Assembly: GCA_022360655.1 (NCBI GenBank)
Contig: JAKSCK010000049.1
Location: 1 to 36,978, forward strand
From: Spirochaetales bacterium
Lineage (GTDB): Bacteria > Spirochaetota > Spirochaetia > DSM-2461
DNA length: 36,978 nt
Reading direction: 5' to 3'
Below are positions 8,117 through 16,936 of this stretch, piece after piece. The first letter of the stretch is position 1; every line of letters begins with the position of its first letter. The notes below the pieces were generated by a model. It was not told the origin of the DNA. It was given only the letters and a program-made list of their open reading frames with translations, and ran no database searches. The translations under genes and the position numbers were made by a program.

Positions 8117-9394
8117 ATGAACAACAGATTGGAAAACACCATCGGTTTGATCGGCGTGGTCCTGGTGCTTGCCCTTGGCGGACTTCTCCTGGGAAGTGCA
8201 TCCCTTGCCCTCCGCCTGGTTTTTGGCGTTGGTTTGGGCTATGCCCTCACCCGGGGCTACATGGGTTTTGCAGGAAGCGTCAACCGCTCCTACCAGACCG
8301 GCTCCACCCGTTTGATGCGCGCACTCATGCTCATGTTCTGTGTCACAGCAGCTCTTTCCATTGCCGTTCTCTACGGCAAAGATGCGGCCAGCTATGACCT
8401 GTGGGTGAATCCCATCAACTTTGGGCTCATCCTCGGTGGTGTGCTCTTTGGATTTGGTATGACCTTCTCCTCCTGCTGTGCCTCCGGTGTTCTCACAGAC
8501 ATTGTCACAGGTCTTCCCCGTGCTGCCATCACCCTTCTCTTCTTTGGAATGGGTGTGTTCTTGGGCTTCCCCATTCAGTCCACAGCCAGCTGGGTTACAG
8601 ATTCCTGGTTCACTTCTCCCGTTGGTGAGCAGCTTTACGGTGGTGTGTATCTCCCCGATCTCTTTGCTTGGGATGGTTTTGGTGGCTACCTTGGCGCCAT
8701 GCTTCTGACTTTGGCCCTGGCGGCTGTTGTTGTGGCTCTTTCCAAACTTTATGAGAAAAAGCGCAGCAATGCAGGAATTCTCACAGCGGTTCCCTCCGAA
8801 CAGCTCCAAGAAGATGCTAAGGGCAATGATGATCTGAGCAACTATTCACCCCTCAGTGCTCGAACCTATGAACGCTTCTTTGTGAAACCCTGGTCTCTCA
8901 CCACAGGGGCCATTGTGATTTCCGGAATCTTTACCCTGATGATGGGCATCACAAAAATGGGTTGGGGCGCCTCCACTCCTTATGGTTTCTGGTTTGGGAA
9001 ATTCCTCATGATCTTTGGTGTTTCTCCCGAAGCTCTCGCCAGCTTCTCTACCAAGCCTGAGACTGTTTACACCATGCCCTTCTTCCAGCACCCCATCAAT
9101 GTGCAGAACATAGGAATCATTTTGGGAACCATCTTGGCCCTTCTCTTGGCCGGTGATTTTGTCAAAACCGTCAAAGCTGGTCTAAAGATTCGCCCTCTGG
9201 AAGCTGTGCTGTTTGCCATGGGTGGTATTCTCATGGGTCTGGGAACTCGTTTTGCCAATGGTTGTAACGTGGGCTCCCTCTACACCCCCATTGCCAACTT
9301 CTCCCTCTCCGGTTGGGTGTTCCTGGCCTTCCTTGTCCTTGGTGGTGTTTTGGGCAACATGGTTGCCAAGCGCTTCACTAAAACCTGCTGCTAA
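8117..9394 (+). CDS. YeeE/YedE-family sulfur compound transporter
   Basis: This 425-residue inner-membrane protein has two copies of the YeeE/YedE (DUF395) unit. The family includes the thiosulfate channel-transporter TsuA, whose structure came from Spirochaeta thermophila, and YedE proteins linked to selenium. Key cysteines are visible: SSCCASG with C120-C121 in the first half and ANGCNVG with C383 in the second, where the family passes substrate between cysteines. A soluble loop of about 60 residues (about 210-270) joins the halves. AAGGA at 8106-8110 sets the start. Its place directly after a persulfide-type reductase suggests it imports thiosulfate or another sulfane-sulfur substrate for that enzyme. 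The exact substrate is not shown by the sequence. Confidence 0.88.
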   Translation: MNNRLENTIGLIGVVLVLALGGLLLGSASLALRLVFGVGLGYALTRGYMGFAGSVNRSYQTGSTRLMRALMLMFCVTAALSIAVLYGKDAASYDLWVNPINFGLILGGVLFGFGMTFSSCCASGVLTDIVTGLPRAAITLLFFGMGVFLGFPIQSTASWVTDSWFTSPVGEQLYGGVYLPDLFAWDGFGGYLGAMLLTLALAAVVVALSKLYEKKRSNAGILTAVPSEQLQEDAKGNDDLSNYSPLSARTYERFFVKPWSLTTGAIVISGIFTLMMGITKMGWGASTPYGFWFGKFLMIFGVSPEALASFSTKPETVYTMPFFQHPINVQNIGIILGTILALLLAGDFVKTVKAGLKIRPLEAVLFAMGGILMGLGTRFANGCNVGSLYTPIANFSLSGWVFLAFLVLGGVLGNMVAKRFTKTCC

Positions 9395-9404
9395 TTTCTG
9401 AAAT

Positions 9405-9434
9405 AGATCGACCCCGGGCTTTCCAGCCCGGGGT
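9405..9434 (+). repeat. AGATCGACC hairpin element, copy A
   Basis: AGATCGACC begins 11 bases after the transporter stop and leads into a perfect 10-bp stem (ACCCCGGGCT 9411-9420, AGCCCGGGGT 9425-9434) with loop TTCC. No T-run follows. The next gene's GAGG site starts four bases later. Confidence 0.8.
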
Positions 9435-9446
9435 ATTGAGGTGCCC

Positions 9447-10796
9447 ATGACAACTCTTGCCCTGTTGATTACTCGCTTCAGTTCTGTCCTCTGGGCTCTC
9501 TTCCTCCCCTTGCTTTTACTCCTGGGTGCTGGAGTTTTAATCTTCACCATACTTGCCGAACGTCGAGAATCTCGAAGAACCACTCAAGGCGGTGGTTTTC
9601 GAAATATCAAAGCCCCCCTGGCCATTTCTGTTGCCTCGAAGGTAGGAACGGGTTCTGTCATTGGGGTGCTCGCAGCCATGTGGCGCGGCTCCGATTCTGG
9701 TGTGGGAGGCGAAGCTGTGGTGCTTTGGGCTCTCATTGCCATGGCCTTTCTGGTTCCCCTCACCTATTGTGAAGTGAAGGCCACTCAAATGGCCGGAACC
9801 ATGCCCCGGCGTTTTGTCACAAAAAATATCAACGCTCGAATTGCCACCATCTATGCAGGAGCCCTTGTGCTTCTCTATTCCTTTGGCTTTGTGGGCTTTC
9901 AATTCACAGGCATCCAAACCGCACTGGGAGTGATTAGCCAGCATTGGTTTGAGATTCAATTCACCGCACAACAAATGCTCTTCTTTGTCATCATCCCCAT
10001 GGTGATCATCACGGCTCTCATCATCATCACTCGTAACCATGGGCTTTTCACCAATGTTCTTGGTAGTCTTATTGGAATCGTGGTGGTGCTCTACACACTT
10101 GTGTTCATTCTTTTTGTGGCCAAAACCTTGGACTTTGCCAATGATTATGTTCAAGCCATTTGGACCGATTTCTGCCGTTTCCGCACAGCGGCCACAGGAA
10201 TTCCCATTGGTTTGGTTCTGGCCTTTCAGCGCATCATTCAAACCAGTGAAACCGTGCTGGGAACCAGTGCGATGGCCGCTTCGGACCGACGTAACGGCCC
10301 GAGAGGGGAAGCCCGCATTCAGGTGATGGCCACCCTCATCACCCTATTCATTGCCATGGTCATCACATCCTATGTGTACATCTATGGAAGAGAACACTTT
10401 CCTGATGTGATGCTCACAGCCAATGGTGTTCAACGTGTCCAGGGGTACATCACCACCCTCTACCGTGTCACCGGTCCCTTTGGATTGGCAGTCATCCTGA
10501 TTTATTTCCTTCTCTCTGGTTACTGCACAGTCCTAGGCTCCTATCACTTTGTGAACACCACCCTCCGCCTCCAATCCCACCAGAAAATTGTCCTGTACCT
10601 GGGCCTCATCACCCTCTCAGGACTGCTCAGTTTGTCTCATTTTTCCATGATTTTTGATTTTGTTGACCTGCTGATGTTCCTTGTGGGAGCCATCTTTATT
10701 GTGGCCCTCTTCCGCGATGCTTATCACCGTTTCCTGGGAAAGACACAGAATCCATCTGGTTCAGAGAATGAGGACACGCCCAGAAGTCATCCGTAG
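9447..10796 (+). CDS. AgcS-family sodium:amino acid symporter
   Basis: This membrane protein of about 449 residues belongs to the alanine/glycine:cation symporter family (AgcS), which moves small amino acids with Na+ or H+. The family hallmarks are present in divergent form. KVGTGSVIGV near residue 63 corresponds to the RVGTGN helix, GGEAVVLWALIAM follows it, and an Asn-rich ETVLGTSAMAA segment near residue 270 matches the SNEAGLGSAP region, with the usual N lost. About ten hydrophobic segments are visible. ATG 9447 is preferred over GTG 9441, because GAGG at 9438-9441 then sits five bases upstream. It follows the sulfur transporter by 52 bases across a hairpin, so it may be a distal member of that operon. 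The substrate is unknown. Confidence 0.7.
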   Translation: MTTLALLITRFSSVLWALFLPLLLLLGAGVLIFTILAERRESRRTTQGGGFRNIKAPLAISVASKVGTGSVIGVLAAMWRGSDSGVGGEAVVLWALIAMAFLVPLTYCEVKATQMAGTMPRRFVTKNINARIATIYAGALVLLYSFGFVGFQFTGIQTALGVISQHWFEIQFTAQQMLFFVIIPMVIITALIIITRNHGLFTNVLGSLIGIVVVLYTLVFILFVAKTLDFANDYVQAIWTDFCRFRTAATGIPIGLVLAFQRIIQTSETVLGTSAMAASDRRNGPRGEARIQVMATLITLFIAMVITSYVYIYGREHFPDVMLTANGVQRVQGYITTLYRVTGPFGLAVILIYFLLSGYCTVLGSYHFVNTTLRLQSHQKIVLYLGLITLSGLLSLSHFSMIFDFVDLLMFLVGAIFIVALFRDAYHRFLGKTQNPSGSENEDTPRSHP

Positions 10797-10973
10797 ACCT
10801 CGGATGTATTGCTGAGAGAAGAGATTTTTTACCTCATTGGGGTCCATTTCATTCCCCAGGAACAGCATGTCATTCAAAAAAATGTCAAAGGGTTCCTCAA
10901 CAAAGGAACGGAGCCTTGCAATGAGTCTTCCTGATCAATACGGCCTCACTGTAACAATTTCACAGAAGAGAGC

Positions 10974-11009
10974 ATAAAAAAAGGACGCCCCTTAGATGGA
11001 ACGTCCCTT
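10974..11009 (-). terminator. Intrinsic terminator of the pyrophosphatase gene
   Basis: Read on the minus strand, AAGGGACG pairs with CGTCCTTT over eight positions (one G-U) around a 14-base loop, and a T-run follows (the A-run at 10976-10982 on the plus strand). It lies 50 bases past the hppA stop, after repeat copy B. Confidence 0.7.
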
Positions 11010-11018
11010 CTCTCACCC

Positions 11019-11051
11019 ACCCCGGCGGGTTCCTCCCGACGGGGTCGATCT
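11019..11051 (-). repeat. AGATCGACC hairpin element, copy B
   Basis: On the minus strand AGATCGACCCCG (from 11051) starts seven bases past the hppA stop. The stem is ACCCCGTCGGG against CCCGCCGGGGT, 11 positions with one mismatch and a five-base loop. The real T-tailed terminator is a separate hairpin further on, so this element is not needed for termination. Confidence 0.8.
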
Positions 11052-11058
11052 ATGAGAA

Positions 11059-13218
11059 TTAGCCCAGGAAGGACATCAGGTTAAACTTGCTGAAGATGCT
11101 CACAGCAATGAGTGAAACCGTGGCCATAATCTTGATGAGAATGTCCAAGGAAGGTCCGACGGTATCTTTCAACGGATCACCAACGGTGTCACCCACAACG
11201 GCGGCTTTATGGGACTCAGAGCCCTTACCACCATGATTTCCCGTTTCAATGTACTTCTTTGCATTGTCCCAGGCTCCACCGGAGTTGGCCGTGAACAGAG
11301 CCAGCATGATGGCCGACAGAGTGGTTCCAATCAGCAAACCACCCACAAACTGAGGCCCAAAGAGGAAACCAGAAACCAACGGCATCAACACGGAGATGAG
11401 GGCCGGAAACTTCATTTCCTTAAGTGCACCAGCCGATGAGATGGAGATGCATGTGCGGTAATCCGGTTTTTCCTCACCAGTGAGAATCCCAGGGATTTCT
11501 TTGAACTGGCGGCGCACTTCCTGCACCATGTTTCGGGCGGCTTTGGCCACAGCTTCAATAAGAATACCACTGAAGAGCCAAGGGAGAGCTCCACCCACCA
11601 GAGCACCAGCCAGGGTGAGGGGGCTAATCATGTTCAACACCAGACGGAAGTCTGCACCAATAGCATCGCCCCCCTGGGCATAGAGATAGCTGGCAAAGAG
11701 AGAGAGAGCCGCAAAGGCCGCAGAACCAATGGCAAAACCTTTACCAATAGCGGCGGTGGTGTTTCCAACAGAGTCCAGCTCATCGGTGATTTCCCGCACC
11801 TCGCCATCCAGTTTGGCCATTTCACTGATGCCGCCAGCGTTGTCAGCAATGGGACCATAGGTGTCCACAGAAACGGTGGAGGCCACAAAGGAAAGCATAC
11901 CAATGGCGGCCATCGCCACACCATAGAGCCCTGCCAGAGCATGAGCCCCAATGGTGGCAATGGCCAACACCAGAACAGGGAAGAACACACTGGTCATGCC
12001 AGCGGAGAGTCCCTGAGTGATGGTGAGGGCGGTTCCCTCCTTGGATGCCGAGGCAATTTTTCGGGTAGGACCAAAGTCATAACTGGTGTAGTACTCCGCC
12101 AGCTGACCAATCAAAATTCCACTAACAATACCCAAAACGGCAGCCAACCAAGGTGAGAAGGCCCCCAGACGGAAACCAGCAGCAGCTGTGTCCATGCCTT
12201 CAAAGAGTTTCCAGGCTGCCAGAGCACCAAAAACTAAGGTGAGAAGAGCGGACACCCAAGTGGTGACATTCAGCTCTTTATGGGGTTTATCAGAAACTTT
12301 TTTTAGCACCAGAACCAGAATGCCCACCACACAGGAAAGCAAACCAATGGCAGCAAAAAAGAGGGGGAAGCGAATCAACGCACCAATCAATTCTGGATCA
12401 ATGGCCGCACCGCCACGAGCTGAAGTGAAGGCCATGTAGGAAGCCAGAACAATGGCGGAGATGAGAGAACCCACAAAGCTCTCCAGCAAGTCCGAACCCA
12501 AACCAGCCACATCACCCACATTGTCACCCACATTATCCGCAATGGTGGCAGGGTTTCGGGGATCATCTTCGGGAATACCAGCTTCGGTTTTCCCCACAAG
12601 ATCTGCCCCCATGTCGGCCGCTTTGGTGTAGATTCCACCACCCACACGATTGAACATGGCAATGATGGAACAGCCTAAAGCGTAACCAGAAACCGTCATG
12701 GTGAAGGGAATGTCTTTGATGCCCAGCCAGTTGCTGTGAATCACCAAGTGATCAGGCTCCACCTGCCCCATCAACTTACCAAACACCACATAAACAATAA
12801 GAAGACCCAACAGGGCAAAACCACCAACAGAAAGACCCATCACTGAGCCGCCTTGGAAGGCCACTTTCAACGTGGCGCCCAAACTCCGAGTGGTACGGGC
12901 CTCATTGGACACTCGCACATTGGAGAGTGTGGCAATGCGCATACCCACCCAACCCGCGGTAGCACTCATGGAAGCACCAATAAGGAAAGACACCGCAGAC
13001 TGCCAGGACACCACCACAGCCAAAATCACCGTGATGAGCGCGGAAATCTTGGCAATCACCTGATACTCATGAGAAAGGAAGGCATCGGCTCCCTCGCGGA
13101 TGGATCCCGCAATATCCTGCATGAGCTCGGTCCCAGGGTCTTTGCGTTTCACCTGGGAGAAGTTGAAGGCCGCGAAGGCCAGGGCAGCAAGAACTGCCAC
13201 AAGAACAATACTGATCAT
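11059..13218 (-). CDS. hppA: Membrane-bound ion-translocating pyrophosphatase
   Basis: This 719-residue integral membrane enzyme hydrolyses pyrophosphate and pumps H+ or Na+ out of the cytoplasm. Catalytic acidic motifs are present: GADLVGKTE with DDPRNPATIADN, then DNVGDNVGD at residues 228-236, and a C-terminal DTVGDPLKDT segment. The GNTTAAIGK stretch at 485-493 has Ala489 and Gly492, where potassium-independent enzymes have Lys and Thr, so it should be a K+-dependent PPase. The sequence does not settle the pumped ion for me. Start ATG 13218 has GAGG just upstream. It stands alone, divergent from the response regulator gene. Together with PPDK further right it fits an economy that recovers energy from pyrophosphate. 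Confidence 0.96.
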   Translation of the reverse strand: MISIVLVAVLAALAFAAFNFSQVKRKDPGTELMQDIAGSIREGADAFLSHEYQVIAKISALITVILAVVVSWQSAVSFLIGASMSATAGWVGMRIATLSNVRVSNEARTTRSLGATLKVAFQGGSVMGLSVGGFALLGLLIVYVVFGKLMGQVEPDHLVIHSNWLGIKDIPFTMTVSGYALGCSIIAMFNRVGGGIYTKAADMGADLVGKTEAGIPEDDPRNPATIADNVGDNVGDVAGLGSDLLESFVGSLISAIVLASYMAFTSARGGAAIDPELIGALIRFPLFFAAIGLLSCVVGILVLVLKKVSDKPHKELNVTTWVSALLTLVFGALAAWKLFEGMDTAAAGFRLGAFSPWLAAVLGIVSGILIGQLAEYYTSYDFGPTRKIASASKEGTALTITQGLSAGMTSVFFPVLVLAIATIGAHALAGLYGVAMAAIGMLSFVASTVSVDTYGPIADNAGGISEMAKLDGEVREITDELDSVGNTTAAIGKGFAIGSAAFAALSLFASYLYAQGGDAIGADFRLVLNMISPLTLAGALVGGALPWLFSGILIEAVAKAARNMVQEVRRQFKEIPGILTGEEKPDYRTCISISSAGALKEMKFPALISVLMPLVSGFLFGPQFVGGLLIGTTLSAIMLALFTANSGGAWDNAKKYIETGNHGGKGSESHKAAVVGDTVGDPLKDTVGPSLDILIKIMATVSLIAVSIFSKFNLMSFLG

Positions 13219-13544
13219 AGAACCTCTATCCCAATCCAGCCTACTTTCCCTTTCTATGGCGAGAGGAGACCGGTTTTGTCATGGATTTAACAAATGGTAT
13301 CCCTGTTGTGAATCCCATGTCGAGGTTTGGTATTTCAAATTATTTTCCTTTTTGTCCACTATCAGTAAAAAAGTCCACACCATGAGAACCATTGCCCCCA
13401 TTCCCTTTTTTTATGAAAAAATCAGATCGACCCCGCCTCTCGGCGGGGGTATACCCAAGGGATTAAACGCAGAAATTCCCGTTCCTGTGTTTTTCTTGCC
13501 TCCTGGAAGAGCCAGGGTTAGAGTGTGGAACAAGAGACAAATTG
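13219..13544. other. Divergent intergenic region of about 325 bp
   Basis: This gap separates hppA (minus) from the response regulator (plus). It carries repeat copy C at 13424-13448, preceded by a T7/A6 stretch (13404-13421). A small CCTGG/CCAGG hairpin lies at 13502-13516, just before the regulator gene, which has only a weak AAGAGA-type ribosome site. A poor sigma-70 pair (ATGACA with CATAGA) can be drawn for hppA. No sigma-54 site is seen. Confidence 0.5.
13424..13448 (+). repeat. AGATCGACC hairpin element, copy C
   Basis: AGATCGACCCCG is followed by a 7-bp stem CCCCGCC (13431-13437) / GGCGGGG (13442-13448) with loop TCTC. This copy is not behind a stop codon; it lies in a divergent promoter region about 95 bases before the response regulator. 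On the opposite strand a T-run lies about ten bases beyond the stem. Confidence 0.8.
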
Positions 13545-14852
13545 ATGAAAATATTGGTAATTGATGATGAGGTGGAGTATGCCTCCACCTTAAGTGCAGT
13601 GCTCCAAAAAGCAGGACATGAGGCCCTTGGAATTCATAATCCACAACAAGCTCAAGACATCCTTGAAACCCATTCCTTTGATGCCGCCATTTGCGATGTA
13701 CGTATGCCTCAATTGGGAGGGATGGAACTCTTACGTCAACTCCGGTCCATTCATCCTCATCTATCCATTGTGATGATGAGTGGCTATCCCACTGTGGAGA
13801 ATGCCGTACGTGCCATGAAGTTAGGAGCCATTACATTTTTATCCAAACCCATCCAACCAAAGCAACTCTTGGCAGAATTGGAATCCGTGGTTGCAGAGCA
13901 AAAAAAAACCACAATGCCCCCTTCCAATAATCAGCCAAAGACGCTCATCACAGGGCATCGCGCGATGAAGCAGCTCCTTTCTCAGATTGATTCCATTGCC
14001 ACTACCGATGCACCTGTTCTCATCACTGGTGAAAGCGGTACAGGAAAAGAACTCATTGCAGAACGACTGCATTTTGGAAGCTCTCGGGCCAAGGGCCCCT
14101 GCATTCGCGTCAACTGTGCCGCCCTTCCAGAGGGTCTGTTGGACAGCGAACTCTTTGGGGCTGAAAAAGGAGCTTATACTGATTCGCACCAACGTCGTCT
14201 TGGGAAATTTGAGGCCGCCCATGGAGGAACCCTTTTTCTTGATGAAATTGGGGATATGAGTCTCACCACTCAGGCTAAGATTCTTCGTGCCCTTCAATGC
14301 CGGGAAATCATGCGGGTGGGAGGTCATGAATCCATTGCTGTGGACATCCGTGTCATTGCCGCCACAAACCAAGATTTGGTAAAAATGATTCAAGAAGGAA
14401 GTTTTCGTGAGGATTTATATTACCGTCTCTCGGTTCTGACCTTTCATTTGCCTCCGTTGCGTTCTCGTCAAGGAGATATTCCCCTTCTGGCCCAGCATTT
14501 CCTCTCAGAATTTTCTCATTCTCATGGCAAAACCATCCACGGCATTCATGAAGAGGCCTTGAATCAACTCAGCACCCATGATTGGCCTGGAAATATTCGG
14601 GAGTTAAAAAACTGCATTGAGCGGGCTGTTCTATTCTGCCACGGTCCAGAGATTCAACCGGCCCATCTTCCAACGTCCTATCAAAACACAGTCTTTCCAG
14701 TGAACCAAACCTCTTCCCTAGAAACCATAAACCGCCACCGTATTCTTGATGCCCTGAAGAAAACAGGCGGAGCCAAGGCCAAAGCCGCAGCTCTGCTAGA
14801 GATTGATCGGCGAACGTTGTACAACCGCATGAAACGGCTTGGAATATCATGA
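13545..14852 (+). CDS. Sigma-54-dependent response regulator (NtrC family)
   Basis: This 435-residue transcription activator is the partner of the histidine kinase encoded next. An N-terminal receiver domain (about 1-118) has D51 in CDVRMP as the phosphate acceptor, with acidic DDE near the start and a Lys in SKPI. The AAA+ domain follows: Walker A GESGTGKE at 162-169 and the sigma-54 contact loop at 209-214 reading GAYTDS instead of GAFTGA, with the key Thr kept, then Walker B LFLDEIG. A Fis-type helix-turn-helix closes the protein. ATG 13545 follows a TTG in frame; the ATG gives the standard start of the receiver fold. Its stop overlaps the kinase start (ATGA at 14849-14852). The sigma-54 promoter at 16991 is its obvious target. 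Confidence 0.95.
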   Translation: MKILVIDDEVEYASTLSAVLQKAGHEALGIHNPQQAQDILETHSFDAAICDVRMPQLGGMELLRQLRSIHPHLSIVMMSGYPTVENAVRAMKLGAITFLSKPIQPKQLLAELESVVAEQKKTTMPPSNNQPKTLITGHRAMKQLLSQIDSIATTDAPVLITGESGTGKELIAERLHFGSSRAKGPCIRVNCAALPEGLLDSELFGAEKGAYTDSHQRRLGKFEAAHGGTLFLDEIGDMSLTTQAKILRALQCREIMRVGGHESIAVDIRVIAATNQDLVKMIQEGSFREDLYYRLSVLTFHLPPLRSRQGDIPLLAQHFLSEFSHSHGKTIHGIHEEALNQLSTHDWPGNIRELKNCIERAVLFCHGPEIQPAHLPTSYQNTVFPVNQTSSLETINRHRILDALKKTGGAKAKAAALLEIDRRTLYNRMKRLGIS

Positions 14853-16765
14853 AACGGATTCTCAAAGATCTGAATTTGCAAAAAGAAGTCACCAAAAAAA
14901 CCACTCCATCATCTCATCACCAGGCACCTCTGGTGAACATGAGAGGGGTGCATGTTCACTACGGAAAAATCCATGCACTTCAGGGTGTGGATTTTCAATT
15001 GGCTCCAGGAGAAATTCATGGGTTGGTGGGTGAACATCGGGCAGGAAAATCCTCTTTAGTCAAACTGCTCTGTGGCGCTATTCAACCCAGTCAGGGGAGC
15101 ATTTCCATCAAAGGGGAAAGCTATGAACGCATCACTCCCTCCTTGGCAAAATCTCTGGGCATTGCACTCAATCACCAACAACTGAGCATCATACCCTCAC
15201 TCAATGCCGTGGAGAATATCTTCTCCGGTTTTTCCCTCTGTGGCCCCTTGGGATTCATCAAGAAAAAAACCATGGAAGAACAGGCCTCGGCCCTCATGAC
15301 ACATCTTGGAATCAACATTGACATACGTTGTCCCCTGGCCTTCCTCACAGAAAAAGAAAAGCATATGGTGGAACTGGCCATGTCACTGGTGAACAGCCCA
15401 GATATTGTCATTTTTGATGAGATTTCAACAAAGCTGACTCCTGATGAAATGGAAAAAGTGTATGAGAACATTCACCGCCTCAAGGAAGAGGGGAAAAGTG
15501 TCATCTACATCACCCACAACCTTGATGAAATTTTTCGTTTGGCAGATCGGGTCACCATACTTCGAAGCGGACGGCGGTGCGGTACAGAAGAAATTGCGGA
15601 TTTGGATCGTATTAAACTCATCAAACTCACCTACACCTTTGTTCGTTCCCGGCAGAATCTTGAAGATGAGAATCTTCGTCTTTCCATACTCAAAAAATTC
15701 AACAACGCCGTTATGGATCTTCTTCCCATTGGCTTCCTTCTCTTGGATGAAGAAGGAATCTCTCTTCTTTCAAACAAAAATGCACGTGCAGCCATCCGCT
15801 TAGATGGAGAGGAAAAAAATCCGCTCTCCTGGATGAATCAGCAGGGTTGGGAAGAAGCCTCTGAAATTCGCCAATGTGTGCTCTCACGGAATGCTGGCCA
15901 ATGGGATCAACTCAAAGGCAAAGATGGAACACTTCACACCCTCACCTGTCTCCCTTTTCGTGATGATGATTTTCGATTCATTGGCACCATTCTGATCATT
16001 CGGGACATCACGCAAGAAACCATTGTGAATGATTATCTCATCCGCAGTGAGAAGATGGCTTCTGTGGCCGAGCTGGCAGCAGGAGTGGCTCATGAAATCA
16101 ATAATCCCCTAGGCATCATCCTGAACTATGTCCATCTTCTCGAAGATGAAATGAATGGATCAGATGGCCAACAAATGCTCAAGCAGGTGGAATCAGAAAT
16201 CTTGCGCATTGCGGAGATCACCCAAGGAATGCTCTCCTTTTCCCGTCCAGAACCGGCAAGAGAACTTGTGGATTTAGGAGAACTTGTCTGTGATTGCCTC
16301 ATTCTCACAAACCATCTTGCCAAGAAAAAAGGGGCACAAGTTCTTTGGAGTCCCCCAAAGGAATCTGTGCATGTTTTTGGTTCTGCAAACCGCCTCAAAC
16401 AGGTTCTTTTGAATCTCTGTAAGAATGCCTTTGAGGCCATCCTTGCCGGAGGTCAGGTTCAAATCCAACTGGGAACAGAAGAGTCCTTTTGCTGGATTTC
16501 TGTCACCGATGATGGGATGGGGATTCCCCCGGAAGATCAATCCAAAGTGTTTGAACCGTTCTACACAACAAAAGCTGGGCGGGAAAACTCAGGTTTAGGA
16601 CTTTCCGTTTCTCAACACATCATTGAATCCCATGGAGGAATTATTCTGTGTGAATCTCCAGGTCAAGGAACTCAGATGACTCTTCGCCTCCCCCTTCCTG
16701 CTCAAAATCATCATGACGTCCAATCTCCCCAAGAGGAATTTCGTGACAATGCAGTTTTCTCATAA
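14849..16765 (+). CDS. ABC ATPase domain fused to PAS and histidine kinase (transport-sensing kinase?)
   Basis: This 638-residue protein joins two machines rarely found in one chain. Residues about 28-270 form a complete nucleotide-binding domain that aligns with the N-terminal half of the RbsA-type protein encoded next. Walker A GEHRAGKS is at 61-68, a Q-loop NHQQLSIIP is kept, Walker B is DIVIFDE at 185-191 and the switch His is 223. The signature, LSQQQ-like in the neighbour, is ruined to LTEKEK at 166-171. A PAS-like sensor (about 285-395) follows, then a kinase core with H415 in HEINNP, an N-box near 525, DDGMGIP near 554 and NSGLGL near 580. There is no signal peptide or membrane segment. 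It probably docks on the sugar permease or senses nucleotide, and phosphorylates the regulator encoded immediately upstream. That role is inference; the architecture is plain. Confidence 0.92.
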   Translation: MKRILKDLNLQKEVTKKTTPSSHHQAPLVNMRGVHVHYGKIHALQGVDFQLAPGEIHGLVGEHRAGKSSLVKLLCGAIQPSQGSISIKGESYERITPSLAKSLGIALNHQQLSIIPSLNAVENIFSGFSLCGPLGFIKKKTMEEQASALMTHLGINIDIRCPLAFLTEKEKHMVELAMSLVNSPDIVIFDEISTKLTPDEMEKVYENIHRLKEEGKSVIYITHNLDEIFRLADRVTILRSGRRCGTEEIADLDRIKLIKLTYTFVRSRQNLEDENLRLSILKKFNNAVMDLLPIGFLLLDEEGISLLSNKNARAAIRLDGEEKNPLSWMNQQGWEEASEIRQCVLSRNAGQWDQLKGKDGTLHTLTCLPFRDDDFRFIGTILIIRDITQETIVNDYLIRSEKMASVAELAAGVAHEINNPLGIILNYVHLLEDEMNGSDGQQMLKQVESEILRIAEITQGMLSFSRPEPARELVDLGELVCDCLILTNHLAKKKGAQVLWSPPKESVHVFGSANRLKQVLLNLCKNAFEAILAGGQVQIQLGTEESFCWISVTDDGMGIPPEDQSKVFEPFYTTKAGRENSGLGLSVSQHIIESHGGIILCESPGQGTQMTLRLPLPAQNHHDVQSPQEEFRDNAVFS

Positions 16766-16855
16766 TTTCCCATTGGGCATTCCCATTTTTTCCCATTTCC
16801 TCTTCCGTGGATTCACACAATCAAAGGAAAAACCTTGCACCCGAACCTCTCTGAG

Positions 16856-16868
16856 ATTCTTCCAAGAT
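16856..16868. promoter_or_regulatory. Candidate activator-binding dyad, distal
   Basis: ATTCTTCCAAGAT is a near-perfect dyad (ATCTTGGAAGAAT on the other strand) centred about 155 bases upstream of the predicted sigma-54 start. A close copy lies 81 bases downstream. Both positions suit enhancer sites for an NtrC-type activator. Confidence 0.35.
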
Positions 16869-16898
16869 TTCCCCTTCTCAAAGGATTACATCTATTTA

Positions 16899-16921
16899 CT
16901 TGTATTAAAAAACTTTACAAG
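16899..16921. promoter_or_regulatory. CTTGTA/TACAAG inverted repeat
   Basis: CTTGTA (16899-16904) and TACAAG (16916-16921) are separated by 11 A+T-rich bases, centred about 107 bases upstream of the predicted sigma-54 transcription start. It could be a regulator site or a weak hairpin; nothing else supports it. Confidence 0.25.
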
Positions 16922-16936
16922 AAAAGCAACGGTTTT

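Noticed and set aside
8084..8809. A 241-codon open frame on the minus strand
   Set aside because: It mirrors the YeeE/YedE gene. Its low-complexity Gly/Glu/His/Lys text is the usual reverse complement of a membrane protein.
14169..14186. The sigma-54 contact loop reading GAYTDS instead of GAFTGA, as a sign of a non-functional activator
   Set aside because: The key Thr is kept, and Tyr and Asp variants are common in working NtrC-family proteins. A perfect sigma-54 promoter nearby also argues for function.
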